A stretch of 5,010 nucleotides of DNA, from contig CAIPFS010000075.1 in assembly GCA_903864375.1 (NCBI GenBank), positions 1 to 5,010 of the forward strand, written 5' to 3'. Source of the stretch: an uncultured Verrucomicrobiota bacterium (lineage in GTDB: Bacteria > Verrucomicrobiota > Verrucomicrobiia > Limisphaerales > UBA9464). The notes beneath the pieces were generated by a model. The model saw only the letters and a list, made by a program, of their open reading frames with translations, was not told where the DNA came from and made no database searches. Shown here piece after piece: positions 1-5,010 of the stretch; position 1 is the first letter of the stretch, and the number at the start of each line of letters is the position of its first letter. The position numbers and the translations under genes are program-made.

Positions 1-15
1 AAGCTCATTGGACAT
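1..15 (-). CDS. Possible start of a further minus-strand gene (partial)
   Basis: On the minus strand an ATG at 15-13 is followed by four open codons (MSNEL) before the window ends. A purine-rich GAGGA (minus strand, 26-22) lies 6 nt before the ATG, a good Shine-Dalgarno position. A second in-frame-shifted ATG occurs at 8-6. Nothing can be said about the product. None of the other starts in this locus has such a ribosome site, so the motif either marks a differently controlled gene or is chance. Confidence 0.35.
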
Positions 16-108
16 CCCCGTCCTCGCCTTTCTTCTGCCCTGTGACTTCACCTTGACCCGTTTTCACCCCACCTCCGCGCCCTATATGCCTCGTTATGAA
101 CCCATTCC

Positions 109-156
109 TTCCACACCGTTGCGAGATCGGGACGGGGACGGGGACGGGGTGGGGAA
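109..156 (-). other. Imperfect long-loop stem spanning the repeat tract
   Basis: Read on the minus strand, UUCCCCACC (156-148) can pair with GGUGUGGAA (117-109) at eight of nine positions, with a 30-nt C-rich loop between them. No U-run follows, so this is not a standard intrinsic terminator. It may still help transcript ending or 3'-end stability, or be chance. Confidence 0.25.
129..154 (+). repeat. (ACGGGG)x3 hexamer repeat with five G-runs; G-quadruplex candidate
   Basis: Three perfect copies of ACGGGG lie at 132-149, flanked by further G-runs. The G-runs are at 129-131, 134-137, 140-143, 146-149 and 151-154, separated by loops AC, AC, AC and T. This meets the usual sequence rule for an intramolecular quadruplex on the plus strand, which is the template strand of the operon. 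It starts 8 nt past the EpsI-like stop. The minus-strand transcript would be C-rich here. Confidence 0.7.
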
Positions 157-161
157 CCGGA

Positions 162-749
162 TTACAGGTCGAGGAGGGCTGGGAAGCGGGAAAAGACGGT
201 CGACCAATCCACGGCGGCCTTGTCGGCAGGTTGGACCAGGATCAGGACGGGTTCTGAGCCTGAACGGCCCATCGTCAGGCGGCGGAGGGCGGTCTGCCAG
301 CGGTATTGGATGGGGGAGGCATGTCGGACGGTGCCGTCCGAAATCCAGTAGACCACTTCGGCTGTTTCAGCGTTGCGCCGCAATTGCAACTGGCGGGCGG
401 CACCGCCGTTGACGGCAATGTCCTGACTGGCGGCCACCTCCCATCCTGCGCCTCGAAAACAGTAGAGCGGATCATGGATGGCATGGCGGTCGCCGCTGGC
501 ATCGATCACCTGGACGATGATCACCTGATTTCCGGCCTTGTAGAGTCGTTTGATGGTCTGGGCCCGTTGGAAAACGGTTTTTTCGATATCACTCAGCGGC
601 AGGTCTTTGCCGGTGAACCCCAGTCCGGAGAGGGGTAGTCGCGACAGTCGATCACCGGCATTGGGAAGGGGGGCGAATTGCCAGAACAAGGCGAGCCCGA
701 CGGCCAGGGCGAGGGCAATCCAAAGCCAGAGTTGGAAGCGACGATTCAT
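162..749 (-). CDS. epsI: EpsI-like (DUF3485) exosortase-associated protein
   Basis: This 195-aa protein has one N-terminal membrane helix (about 8-24, after MNRRFQLW) and a C-terminal domain that faces the periplasm by the usual topology. The domain resembles the EpsI/DUF3485 family found next to, or fused to, exosortases. The visible signature is HDPLYCFRGAGWEV (92-105), with Cys97, Gly100 and GW at 102-103, followed by beta-rich segments including EVVYWISDG (131-139). Cys97 is the only cysteine. The start at 749 is set by the ATGA overlap with the preceding stop; an upstream in-frame extension would be a hydrophilic shadow of the membrane-protein gene and would bury the anchor. The gene ends with TAA at 164-162, just before a C-rich tract in the transcript. 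EpsI function is not well defined, but its link with exosortases is well established. The family call rests on motif and context, not on a search. Confidence 0.85.
   Translation of the reverse strand: MNRRFQLWLWIALALAVGLALFWQFAPLPNAGDRLSRLPLSGLGFTGKDLPLSDIEKTVFQRAQTIKRLYKAGNQVIIVQVIDASGDRHAIHDPLYCFRGAGWEVAASQDIAVNGGAARQLQLRRNAETAEVVYWISDGTVRHASPIQYRWQTALRRLTMGRSGSEPVLILVQPADKAAVDWSTVFSRFPALLDL
746..749 (-). promoter_or_regulatory. ATGA stop/start overlap: 158-aa membrane protein to EpsI-like gene
   Basis: The membrane-protein TGA (748-746) overlaps the EpsI-like ATG (749-747). The context again ends in CGCCC without a Shine-Dalgarno motif. It fixes the EpsI-like start directly before the membrane anchor. 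Confidence 0.85.
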
Positions 750-1222
750 GGGGCGGGAAAACTGCGGCGACGGGCCAAAAATGGGGCAGAGGCAGCGGCC
801 ACCGCAATCACCAATCGCAGGGCAATGACGCCGCCGGTCGGCAGACCCTTGGCGGCCCAAGAGAGAAGAGGCATCCAACTGATGGCACCAGGCAACCAGA
901 GGTAAAGCCGGTCAGGCGGAGGGGCCACCGCGGCGACGGCCAGAGCGACGGCCAGATAGTCCAGAAGATGGAGCTCGGTCACGACCCCGGCGATCAGGAG
1001 GACAATGGCGGCGGCAACTGCGGAAAATGAGTGTCGGGCAAAGGTCGGAGGACCATTTTGCGCCCAGGCGATTCCTCCCGGTGCCAGCCAGAGAGCCAGT
1101 GCCAGCCAGCCGAACCGATCGAGCGGCGAATGTTGCCAGGCTACAATGAGGCCGCGGGACTGGAACAGGGCGAAGGCGAGGGTGGCCCAGGCCAGCAGCG
1201 GAGGCTTGGGGCGGGAATTCAT
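746..1222 (-). CDS. Unrecognised multi-pass membrane protein between exosortase and EpsI-like gene
   Basis: This 158-aa, strongly hydrophobic protein is not one I recognise. About five or six membrane helices are visible: roughly 9-29, 36-54, 66-84, 86-101, 106-123 and 131-150. It ends in a basic RRRSFPAP tail and has no cysteine. Possible landmarks are WLAPGG at 45-50, an Asp in LLDYLAV (residue 88), and LWLPGAISWMPLLSW at 108-122. The ATG at 1222 was chosen because it overlaps the exosortase stop (ATGA) and opens with MNSRPKPP, a short hydrophilic start before the first helix. The same frame is open farther upstream, but only as a shadow of the exosortase gene. Its stop overlaps the next start, again by ATGA. 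Its place inside the coupled exosortase unit suggests a subunit or helper of the sorting machinery (inference). It could also be a membrane domain that is fused to Xrt or EpsI in other lineages. Confidence 0.82.
   Translation of the reverse strand: MNSRPKPPLLAWATLAFALFQSRGLIVAWQHSPLDRFGWLALALWLAPGGIAWAQNGPPTFARHSFSAVAAAIVLLIAGVVTELHLLDYLAVALAVAAVAPPPDRLYLWLPGAISWMPLLSWAAKGLPTGGVIALRLVIAVAAASAPFLARRRSFPAP
1219..1222 (-). promoter_or_regulatory. ATGA stop/start overlap: exosortase to 158-aa membrane protein
   Basis: The exosortase TGA (1221-1219) overlaps the next ATG (1222-1220). The upstream bases end in CGCCC with no Shine-Dalgarno motif. This overlap decides the start of the membrane-protein gene, whose frame is open farther upstream. 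Confidence 0.85.
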
Positions 1223-2022
1223 GGGCGTGTCGAAGCCAGCTGTTGGAGGCGGAGAATGACCCAGCAAAGCCCGAACATGACCACGAGAACCGCCAGTCCA
1301 CCCCAGGCATGGAAGACACCCATGGCAAAATTGGAACCCCAGGTCATGGCCGCGACACAGATGGCCAGGATTCGACAGGTGTTGGCCACCCAGGCCAGGG
1401 GAAAGAGAAGGAGTAGATTCACCCAGTAACTGCGGCTGGTTCCCTTCATGACGAAGGTCAGCACCACTCCGGCAATCAGGAGCGATTGGAGCGCCTTGAG
1501 ACCGGAACAGGCGGCATCCACGGAAATGGGAAGCCCCTGGACCAGCAGTTCCACCCCGGTGCGGGTGACGGTGAAGCTCAGGCTGGAAAACAACTGCTCC
1601 ACGGTGATGGCACTCGACAATCGAAACCACCATCCGACGGGTTGCAGGTCGAGCGTCACCCAGGGAAAGGCCAGAAGGGCGAGGGGCAATAATCGTCGGA
1701 TCCGGGGAAGGTCCGTTGTCTCGCAGCGTCGCGAAGCCCAGGCCCAGAAGGCGAGACACCATGCGGTTGCAGCGGGCAGGCAGAAATCAAAGACGGCACC
1801 GAGAATCAGGAGGACGGCGGCGACGACCACGTAAACGATCCCGATCGAGAACGGTTGACCCGGCCGCAGCCGCCAGGGTTGCCCCAGCCAGACGAACAAG
1901 GGCAGGGCGATGAGGATGGGAAGAACGTCTTCGGCGACTCCCCACCAGGTCCGGTCGCGAAACCAGACGTAGCCGGCCAGTAAAGCCAGGGCGGAAAGCC
2001 AGGCGCGGTCTCCGCGGTTCAT
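1219..2022 (-). CDS. xrt: Exosortase (transpeptidase-like membrane protein of the PEP-CTERM system)
   Basis: This 267-aa polytopic inner-membrane protein belongs to the exosortase/archaeosortase family. It is predicted to cleave PEP-CTERM proteins near the PEP motif and transfer them to a cell-surface acceptor. Hydrophobic segments fill about 8-21, 32-47, 58-78, 83-96, 109-124, 180-193, 198-226 and 235-258. The catalytic signature is complete: Cys172 in DAACSGLKAL (169-178), Arg217 in NTCRI (214-218) and His238 in FHAWGG (237-242), each followed by hydrophobic sequence as expected. The length fits a stand-alone core exosortase without a fused EpsI domain; the EpsI-like protein is encoded separately two genes on. 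Lys at the position after CSGL is a small variation on the more common Arg. Both ends overlap neighbours by ATGA, so its translation is probably coupled to the TPR gene. I cannot assign the subtype letter, so the symbol is the family stem only. Confidence 0.93.
   Translation of the reverse strand: MNRGDRAWLSALALLAGYVWFRDRTWWGVAEDVLPILIALPLFVWLGQPWRLRPGQPFSIGIVYVVVAAVLLILGAVFDFCLPAATAWCLAFWAWASRRCETTDLPRIRRLLPLALLAFPWVTLDLQPVGWWFRLSSAITVEQLFSSLSFTVTRTGVELLVQGLPISVDAACSGLKALQSLLIAGVVLTFVMKGTSRSYWVNLLLLFPLAWVANTCRILAICVAAMTWGSNFAMGVFHAWGGLAVLVVMFGLCWVILRLQQLASTRP
2019..2022 (-). promoter_or_regulatory. ATGA stop/start overlap: TPR gene to exosortase
   Basis: The TGA of the TPR gene (2021-2019) overlaps the ATG of the exosortase (2022-2020). 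No Shine-Dalgarno motif precedes it, so termination-reinitiation is the likely way the exosortase is translated. Confidence 0.85.
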
Positions 2023-3950
2023 AGATTTCCAGAGGCCTTGTTGATCTCGGCGAGGTTCGCGCGGAGTTCCACGGAATCCGGCATCAGGGCCAGCAGTTCA
2101 TGAGTCCATCGCCGGGCGACGGTCCAGTCCTTCCGGGCAAAGGCGCGGCGTGCCAGATGGGCCTTCGCCTCAATGGAGGTTGCGGCAATCCTGCCGTAGA
2201 TGGTGTCGGCCTCCGCCGCTTTTCCCTCCCCCAACGCCGCCCGTCCCAGCAACTCCTGACCCATCGGGTTCCGTGCCAGGAGGGGCTGATTGGTTATCCA
2301 GCGGCGCGCGTCGTCAAATTGATGACGGTCCAGTTCCGCCAGCGCCAGGATGTAACTGGCCCGTTGGCCCACCGGGGAGGCCGCAGCGGCGAGGGGTCGC
2401 AGATGGGCCAACCCATCCTCCGATTTTTGTGTTTCAATCAACAGTTCGCCCTTGAGGAGTTCCAGTTCCGGGGACGATGACTGCCCGGCCAGGAAATCAA
2501 GGGCTGCCGCCGCACCCCGGTTCGAGTGGAGGCTTTCTGCCAATCCGTACGCCAGCCACATTGGATGAGCTGTGGCGGGATGCCCGGGATGGTGAAGTTG
2601 GAGGGCAGCCTCCCGCCAACCGACGGCCAGGAAGGCAGCGGCAAAGGCGTCGGGACCGCGAAGAACCGCGTCCAGCTCCGGATTGACGGGGGCCTTGGCG
2701 CCGGCCGCCTCGGCCGCAGCCGCCCGGCTCAGGTCGGTGAGGAACTGATGTTGATTGGTTCCGCCCACCGGGTTGAGTCCGGCGATGGAAACCTTGAGGG
2801 TGCGTTTCTGACGATATTGAAGAATGCGAAGCACGGCGGCTTCCAGGTCGGGATCCCAGGAATTTGCCCGGAACTTGTTGAAGCCAAGGAGCTCCATCGC
2901 CCCCTTTTCATCGCCCCGCTGAAGCAGGTCGAGCAGTTCCAGCCAGTGGACCTCCTGCCGGCTCGCGAGATACCGCTGACGGTCGGCCAGGAGGGCAAAG
3001 GAGTTCGTGTCAAAAAACCGGTCCGCCGGGAGGGACACCACCCATTGAGCCAGTGGTTTCAGGTCCCCCGACGTCACAGTGGCGGCATTCAGTGAGGTGG
3101 GGGAAACCACGCGGGACCAGAACCCGGCTTTGAGCCAGAAGTAATCCGGCGCCTGGTCGGGCATCACTTCGGTCCAGGTCTGGATTGCCAGAGGATAGTT
3201 CCCCTGGCGGCGATAAAATTCAGCCAGCTCATCCCGGACAAAGGCGTCATTCGTGCGGCAGATGACCGCCGAGGCGTATTCAAAGCGTGCTGCTTCCATC
3301 CGCCCCAGACCCTCCATGATCTGGCCTCGGAACAATCGAAGGTCGGCATCCCGGGGGGTCAGGTCGGTCGCCTGGGTCAGCAATTGCCAGGCTTCCGTCA
3401 GGTTCTTTTTGGCCACCAGGATGGCGAGCCGTGTCAGACGAACAGCGTCGTTGGTCCCAGGCAGTGTGTGGGTCCGCAGCCATTTCTCGGCCTCACGCCC
3501 TTTTCCGGCAATGACGAGGGCATCGGAGTCCAGAACCAGCCAGGAGGCCTGCCGGGTTTCGCGGCCGCGCCAGGTTTTGCGAACCTTTTCAAGATCAGCG
3601 GGACGCCGCCCGTGGAGGTAACCGTGGGCCACCAGGAGGGAGGCTTCCTCGTCGGCCAGAATCCGGGCGGGCTCCCGCTCAAAAACTTGTGTCAACCGCC
3701 CCAGATCCCGCATGCCCACCAAGGCCTGAAGTTGAATCGCCGGCCAATCCAGAGTGGACCCGGGCCTGGCCTGGGTCTGCTGAAGGACCAGCGCCTGCAG
3801 CGGTTCACCGCTCTTCAGCAGGTCCCGGGCCTTGGCGAAGGCCCGTTGTTCCTGCCGGATCAGGACTTCATTGCGCCACGCCCGGATTCCCAGGTAACCA
3901 CCCACCAGGAAGACGACCATCGCCGAGAGGAGGATGAGGACGCGTTTCAT
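2019..3950 (-). CDS. Membrane-anchored TPR-repeat protein of the exosortase locus
   Basis: This is a 643-aa protein with one N-terminal membrane helix (residues about 4-24, MKRVLIL start, then WRN at 25-27). The large remainder is probably periplasmic. Helical, alanine- and leucine-rich repeats of TPR spacing are seen at about 32-60, 135-262 and 466-626. Examples are the pairs around DADLRLFRGQIMEGLGRMEA (201-220) and ELAEFYRRQGNYPLAIQTW (241-259). A middle stretch (about 263-430) is less repetitive and includes an Ala-rich piece near 409-420. There is no lipobox cysteine, so it is not a lipoprotein. Proteobacterial PEP-CTERM/EPS loci encode a large TPR lipoprotein, PrsT; this protein may play a comparable scaffold role, but I see no proof of homology. 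It starts 37 nt after the PEP-CTERM stop, and its stop overlaps the exosortase start by ATGA. The sequence before its ATG is pyrimidine-rich with no Shine-Dalgarno motif. The gene is confident; its exact role is not known. Confidence 0.88.
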   Translation of the reverse strand: MKRVLILLSAMVVFLVGGYLGIRAWRNEVLIRQEQRAFAKARDLLKSGEPLQALVLQQTQARPGSTLDWPAIQLQALVGMRDLGRLTQVFEREPARILADEEASLLVAHGYLHGRRPADLEKVRKTWRGRETRQASWLVLDSDALVIAGKGREAEKWLRTHTLPGTNDAVRLTRLAILVAKKNLTEAWQLLTQATDLTPRDADLRLFRGQIMEGLGRMEAARFEYASAVICRTNDAFVRDELAEFYRRQGNYPLAIQTWTEVMPDQAPDYFWLKAGFWSRVVSPTSLNAATVTSGDLKPLAQWVVSLPADRFFDTNSFALLADRQRYLASRQEVHWLELLDLLQRGDEKGAMELLGFNKFRANSWDPDLEAAVLRILQYRQKRTLKVSIAGLNPVGGTNQHQFLTDLSRAAAAEAAGAKAPVNPELDAVLRGPDAFAAAFLAVGWREAALQLHHPGHPATAHPMWLAYGLAESLHSNRGAAAALDFLAGQSSSPELELLKGELLIETQKSEDGLAHLRPLAAAASPVGQRASYILALAELDRHQFDDARRWITNQPLLARNPMGQELLGRAALGEGKAAEADTIYGRIAATSIEAKAHLARRAFARKDWTVARRWTHELLALMPDSVELRANLAEINKASGNL

Positions 3951-3987
3951 GGGAAAGGGATGGAAGGAGTTCGGGGTGAATGGACGC
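3951..3987 (-). other. 37-nt pyrimidine-rich spacer before the TPR gene
   Basis: The spacer between the PEP-CTERM stop and the TPR start reads mostly C and T on the minus strand (ending TCCCTTTCCC before ATG). It has no inverted repeat, no T-run and no Shine-Dalgarno motif. The lack of a terminator argues that the PEP-CTERM gene and the exosortase unit share a transcript. The pyrimidine-rich leader could be bound by ribosomal protein S1, but that is speculation. Confidence 0.5.
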
Positions 3988-4968
3988 TTATCGGCTGGTG
4001 GTGATGGCGTTCTGGCGGCTGCGATCCTGCCGGCGCTTCACATAGACGGCGAGGCCCAGGAAGGAGGCGAGGGAGGCCCAGGTGGCAGGCTCAGGGGTGG
4101 CCACGAGCCGGTTGATGGTGGCGGCACCGACGTTGATGGCAAACACGGCGTCATTGTAGTCCTTGTCGCCACCGCCCCAGAGGTCCTCGAAGGCGATGAA
4201 CAGATAGGGGCTGTTGATGTTGGGAATGGCAAACATCCGGGCGGAAAGCGATGCCACATGGTTGATGCCGTCCGGGTTGTTGCCCGAGGTGCTCCAAGCG
4301 GTGGTACCCCCGTTGGCACCATTGGCCAGCAGGAAGAAATCGAGCTTCGTACCGGCCTTCATCACGCCCAGATTGACGAAGTCACCGGGAAGAAGCGGCT
4401 GATCAGCAGACCGCGTTCCGGTTTCTCCGCTGGTGATGGGGCCGACGCTGCTGCTGGCATTGGGGAAGATGATCTTGGGGTCGCCGTCCTTGACACCCGT
4501 GCCGGTGGTGTTGAATCCCAGGGTGTTGGCGTAGCCTGCACCTTCGAAGACGAAGTAGGCGCGGACATTTTCGGTGGTGGCCAGGACGAGCTTGGAGGGG
4601 TCCAGGGGCATGGCCTTGACTGCCGCAGTGTTGTTTCGAGTTTCAGGCAGGGTTTTGAGAATGAAATCAGTGGCCGTGGGCAACAAATTCTTCTGGAAGT
4701 TGGCCGAGGCGGCATCGGACGCGGCCAATCGGGTCTGATCCACGATCTTCAGTCCCATCGGGACGGCAGGGGACTGAACCGGGGAAACCTTACCGCTGGT
4801 GGCGGCTGTCGTGAGGCTGTCGCTGATGATCTTTCCCGAAACCGTGCCATCAGTGACGGTGGGCGTACTGGTCGAATCATCGGCCATGGCCGGGAACGAG
4901 ACCAGCATGGCCGCAGCAGCGACGGCGGTCAGACGCGGGAGAATAAGGCTGAAATCGAGTGTTTTCAT
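3988..4968 (-). CDS. Exported PEP-CTERM sorting-domain protein with DUF4114-like domain
   Basis: This 326-aa secreted protein is a predicted exosortase substrate. Residues 1-29 form a Sec signal peptide (Ala-rich core around 15-26, likely cleavage after AMA at 27-29, before DD). Residues 30-130 are Thr/Ser/Ala-rich and not recognised. Residues about 195-281 match the DUF4114 pattern: a hydrophobic FFLLANG segment at 211-217, then an acidic, Gly-rich stretch with DLWGGGDKDYNDAVF at 262-276, typical of this domain. The C-terminus is a PEP-CTERM signal: PEP at 292-294, a short hydrophobic helix at about 296-310 and a basic KRRQDRSR cluster at 311-318. Eight more residues follow, which is slightly longer than usual. 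It has no cysteine. An in-frame ATG at 5004 would add 12 residues. I chose 4968 because it places a normal signal peptide at the N-terminus. Neither start has a clear Shine-Dalgarno sequence. The exosortase gene lies two genes downstream, which suggests a dedicated substrate (inference). DUF4114's own function is unknown to me. Confidence 0.9.
   Translation of the reverse strand: MKTLDFSLILPRLTAVAAAAMLVSFPAMADDSTSTPTVTDGTVSGKIISDSLTTAATSGKVSPVQSPAVPMGLKIVDQTRLAASDAASANFQKNLLPTATDFILKTLPETRNNTAAVKAMPLDPSKLVLATTENVRAYFVFEGAGYANTLGFNTTGTGVKDGDPKIIFPNASSSVGPITSGETGTRSADQPLLPGDFVNLGVMKAGTKLDFFLLANGANGGTTAWSTSGNNPDGINHVASLSARMFAIPNINSPYLFIAFEDLWGGGDKDYNDAVFAINVGAATINRLVATPEPATWASLASFLGLAVYVKRRQDRSRQNAITTSR
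4015..4098 (-). other. PEP-CTERM sorting signal
   Basis: This covers codons 291-318 of the substrate gene. The tripartite signal is visible: the Pro-Glu-Pro motif in TPEPATW, a hydrophobic segment of roughly 15 residues (SLASFLGLAVYV core), and a positively charged tail with KRR. In the known system the exosortase recognises this region at the inner membrane and cleaves it off. The hydrophobic part is on the short side but still in range for the family. Confidence 0.9.
4882..4968 (-). other. Sec signal peptide of the PEP-CTERM protein
   Basis: These are the first 29 codons of the PEP-CTERM gene. A short N-region with Lys2 and Arg12 is followed by the hydrophobic TAVAAAAMLV segment and an AMA cleavage motif, with acidic DD directly after it. 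A Sec signal is expected for every PEP-CTERM protein, since sorting happens after export. Confidence 0.8.
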
Positions 4969-5010
4969 TTCAAAATCAAATCGGTGTTTTTTGTTTGGCC
5001 GCATTTAGCC
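4969..5010 (-). other. A/T-rich leader before the PEP-CTERM gene
   Basis: The 3' part of this leader (about 4969-5000) is clearly richer in A and T than the rest of the window, with an A-run and ATTTGATTTTGAA just before the chosen ATG. An alternative in-frame ATG at 5004 follows a TAA directly (5007-5005). Such composition suits a 5' untranslated or promoter-proximal region, but too little upstream sequence is present to call a promoter. Confidence 0.4.

Larger units (their letters stand above)
16..161. other. Intergenic region after the exosortase unit
   Basis: This 146-nt stretch separates the EpsI-like gene from the possible next gene. It holds the G-run hexamer tract (129-154), an imperfect long-loop stem (109-117 with 148-156) and a GAGGA motif before the ATG at 15. 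I found no hairpin followed by a T-run on the minus strand, and no -35/-10 pair with normal spacing on either strand. Confidence 0.6.

Noticed and set aside
53..88. Plus-strand TTGACC (53-58) and TATATG (83-88) as a promoter
   Set aside because: The spacing is 24 nt, well outside the normal range, and no plus-strand gene follows.
109..156. Intrinsic terminator for the operon
   Set aside because: The stem has a mismatch, a 30-nt loop and no following U-run, so it is listed only as a weak structural feature.
8..412. Plus-strand open frame starting with TTG in the intergenic region (134 codons)
   Set aside because: It runs through the G-run tract and antisense through the EpsI-like gene, giving a Gly/Arg-rich low-complexity protein with no domain. 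It is a product of high GC.
750..878. Upstream extension of the EpsI-like gene by 43 codons
   Set aside because: It would overlap the membrane-protein gene and put a Cys/Arg-rich hydrophilic stretch ahead of the membrane anchor; the ATGA start at 749 is preferred.
1223..1762. Upstream extension of the 158-aa membrane protein frame
   Set aside because: The extension overlaps the exosortase catalytic region in another frame and is His/Pro/Arg-rich with no membrane pattern; the ATGA start at 1222 fits far better.
2526..3095. Plus-strand open frame of 189 codons inside the TPR gene
   Set aside because: It is wholly antisense to a well-supported gene, with no recognisable motif and no partner genes on that strand.
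3384..4004. Plus-strand open frame of 206 codons across the start of the TPR gene
   Set aside because: It is antisense to the TPR gene and the spacer, Pro/Gly/Gln-rich without any domain; long shadow frames are expected at this GC content.
1..5010. CRISPR array, insertion sequence, tRNA or rRNA
   Set aside because: I saw no spaced direct repeats, terminal inverted repeats, transposase motifs, or tRNA/rRNA-like segments anywhere in the window.

Overview
This is a GC-rich bacterial window in which every convincing gene lies on the minus strand. It holds a compact protein-sorting locus of the exosortase/PEP-CTERM type. That system is known from Gram-negative (diderm) bacteria that make extracellular polysaccharide. 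The combination seen here is a stand-alone exosortase, a separate EpsI-like protein, a DUF4114 PEP-CTERM substrate and a large membrane-anchored TPR protein. Together with the high GC content, this makes me think first of Verrucomicrobiota or a related PVC lineage. That assignment is inference; no rRNA or other phylogenetic marker is present.

Layout in the direction of transcription (right to left). (1) 4968-3988: an exported PEP-CTERM protein of 326 aa with a DUF4114-like domain, preceded by a short A/T-rich leader. (2) After a 37-nt gap, 3950-2019: a 643-aa protein with one N-terminal membrane anchor and two blocks of TPR-like helical repeats. (3) 2022-1219: an exosortase of 267 aa with all three expected catalytic residues (C172, R217, H238). 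(4) 1222-746: an unrecognised 158-aa multi-pass membrane protein. (5) 749-162: a 195-aa EpsI/DUF3485-like protein with one membrane anchor. (6) An intergenic stretch (16-161) containing a (ACGGGG)x3 tract with quadruplex potential. (7) Possibly the first codons of a further minus-strand gene at 15-1.

Genes 2 to 5 are joined by three consecutive 4-nt ATGA stop/start overlaps, so they are almost certainly one translationally coupled unit. The PEP-CTERM gene just upstream, with no visible terminator in the 37-nt gap, is probably in the same transcript. The model is as follows. The substrate is exported by Sec through its N-terminal signal peptide and held in the inner membrane by its C-terminal helix. 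The exosortase then cleaves it near the PEP motif and transfers it to an unknown acceptor. The EpsI-like protein, the small membrane protein and the TPR protein would be accessory parts. The exosortase and substrate are confident calls. The roles of the TPR protein and the 158-aa membrane protein are inferred from context only.
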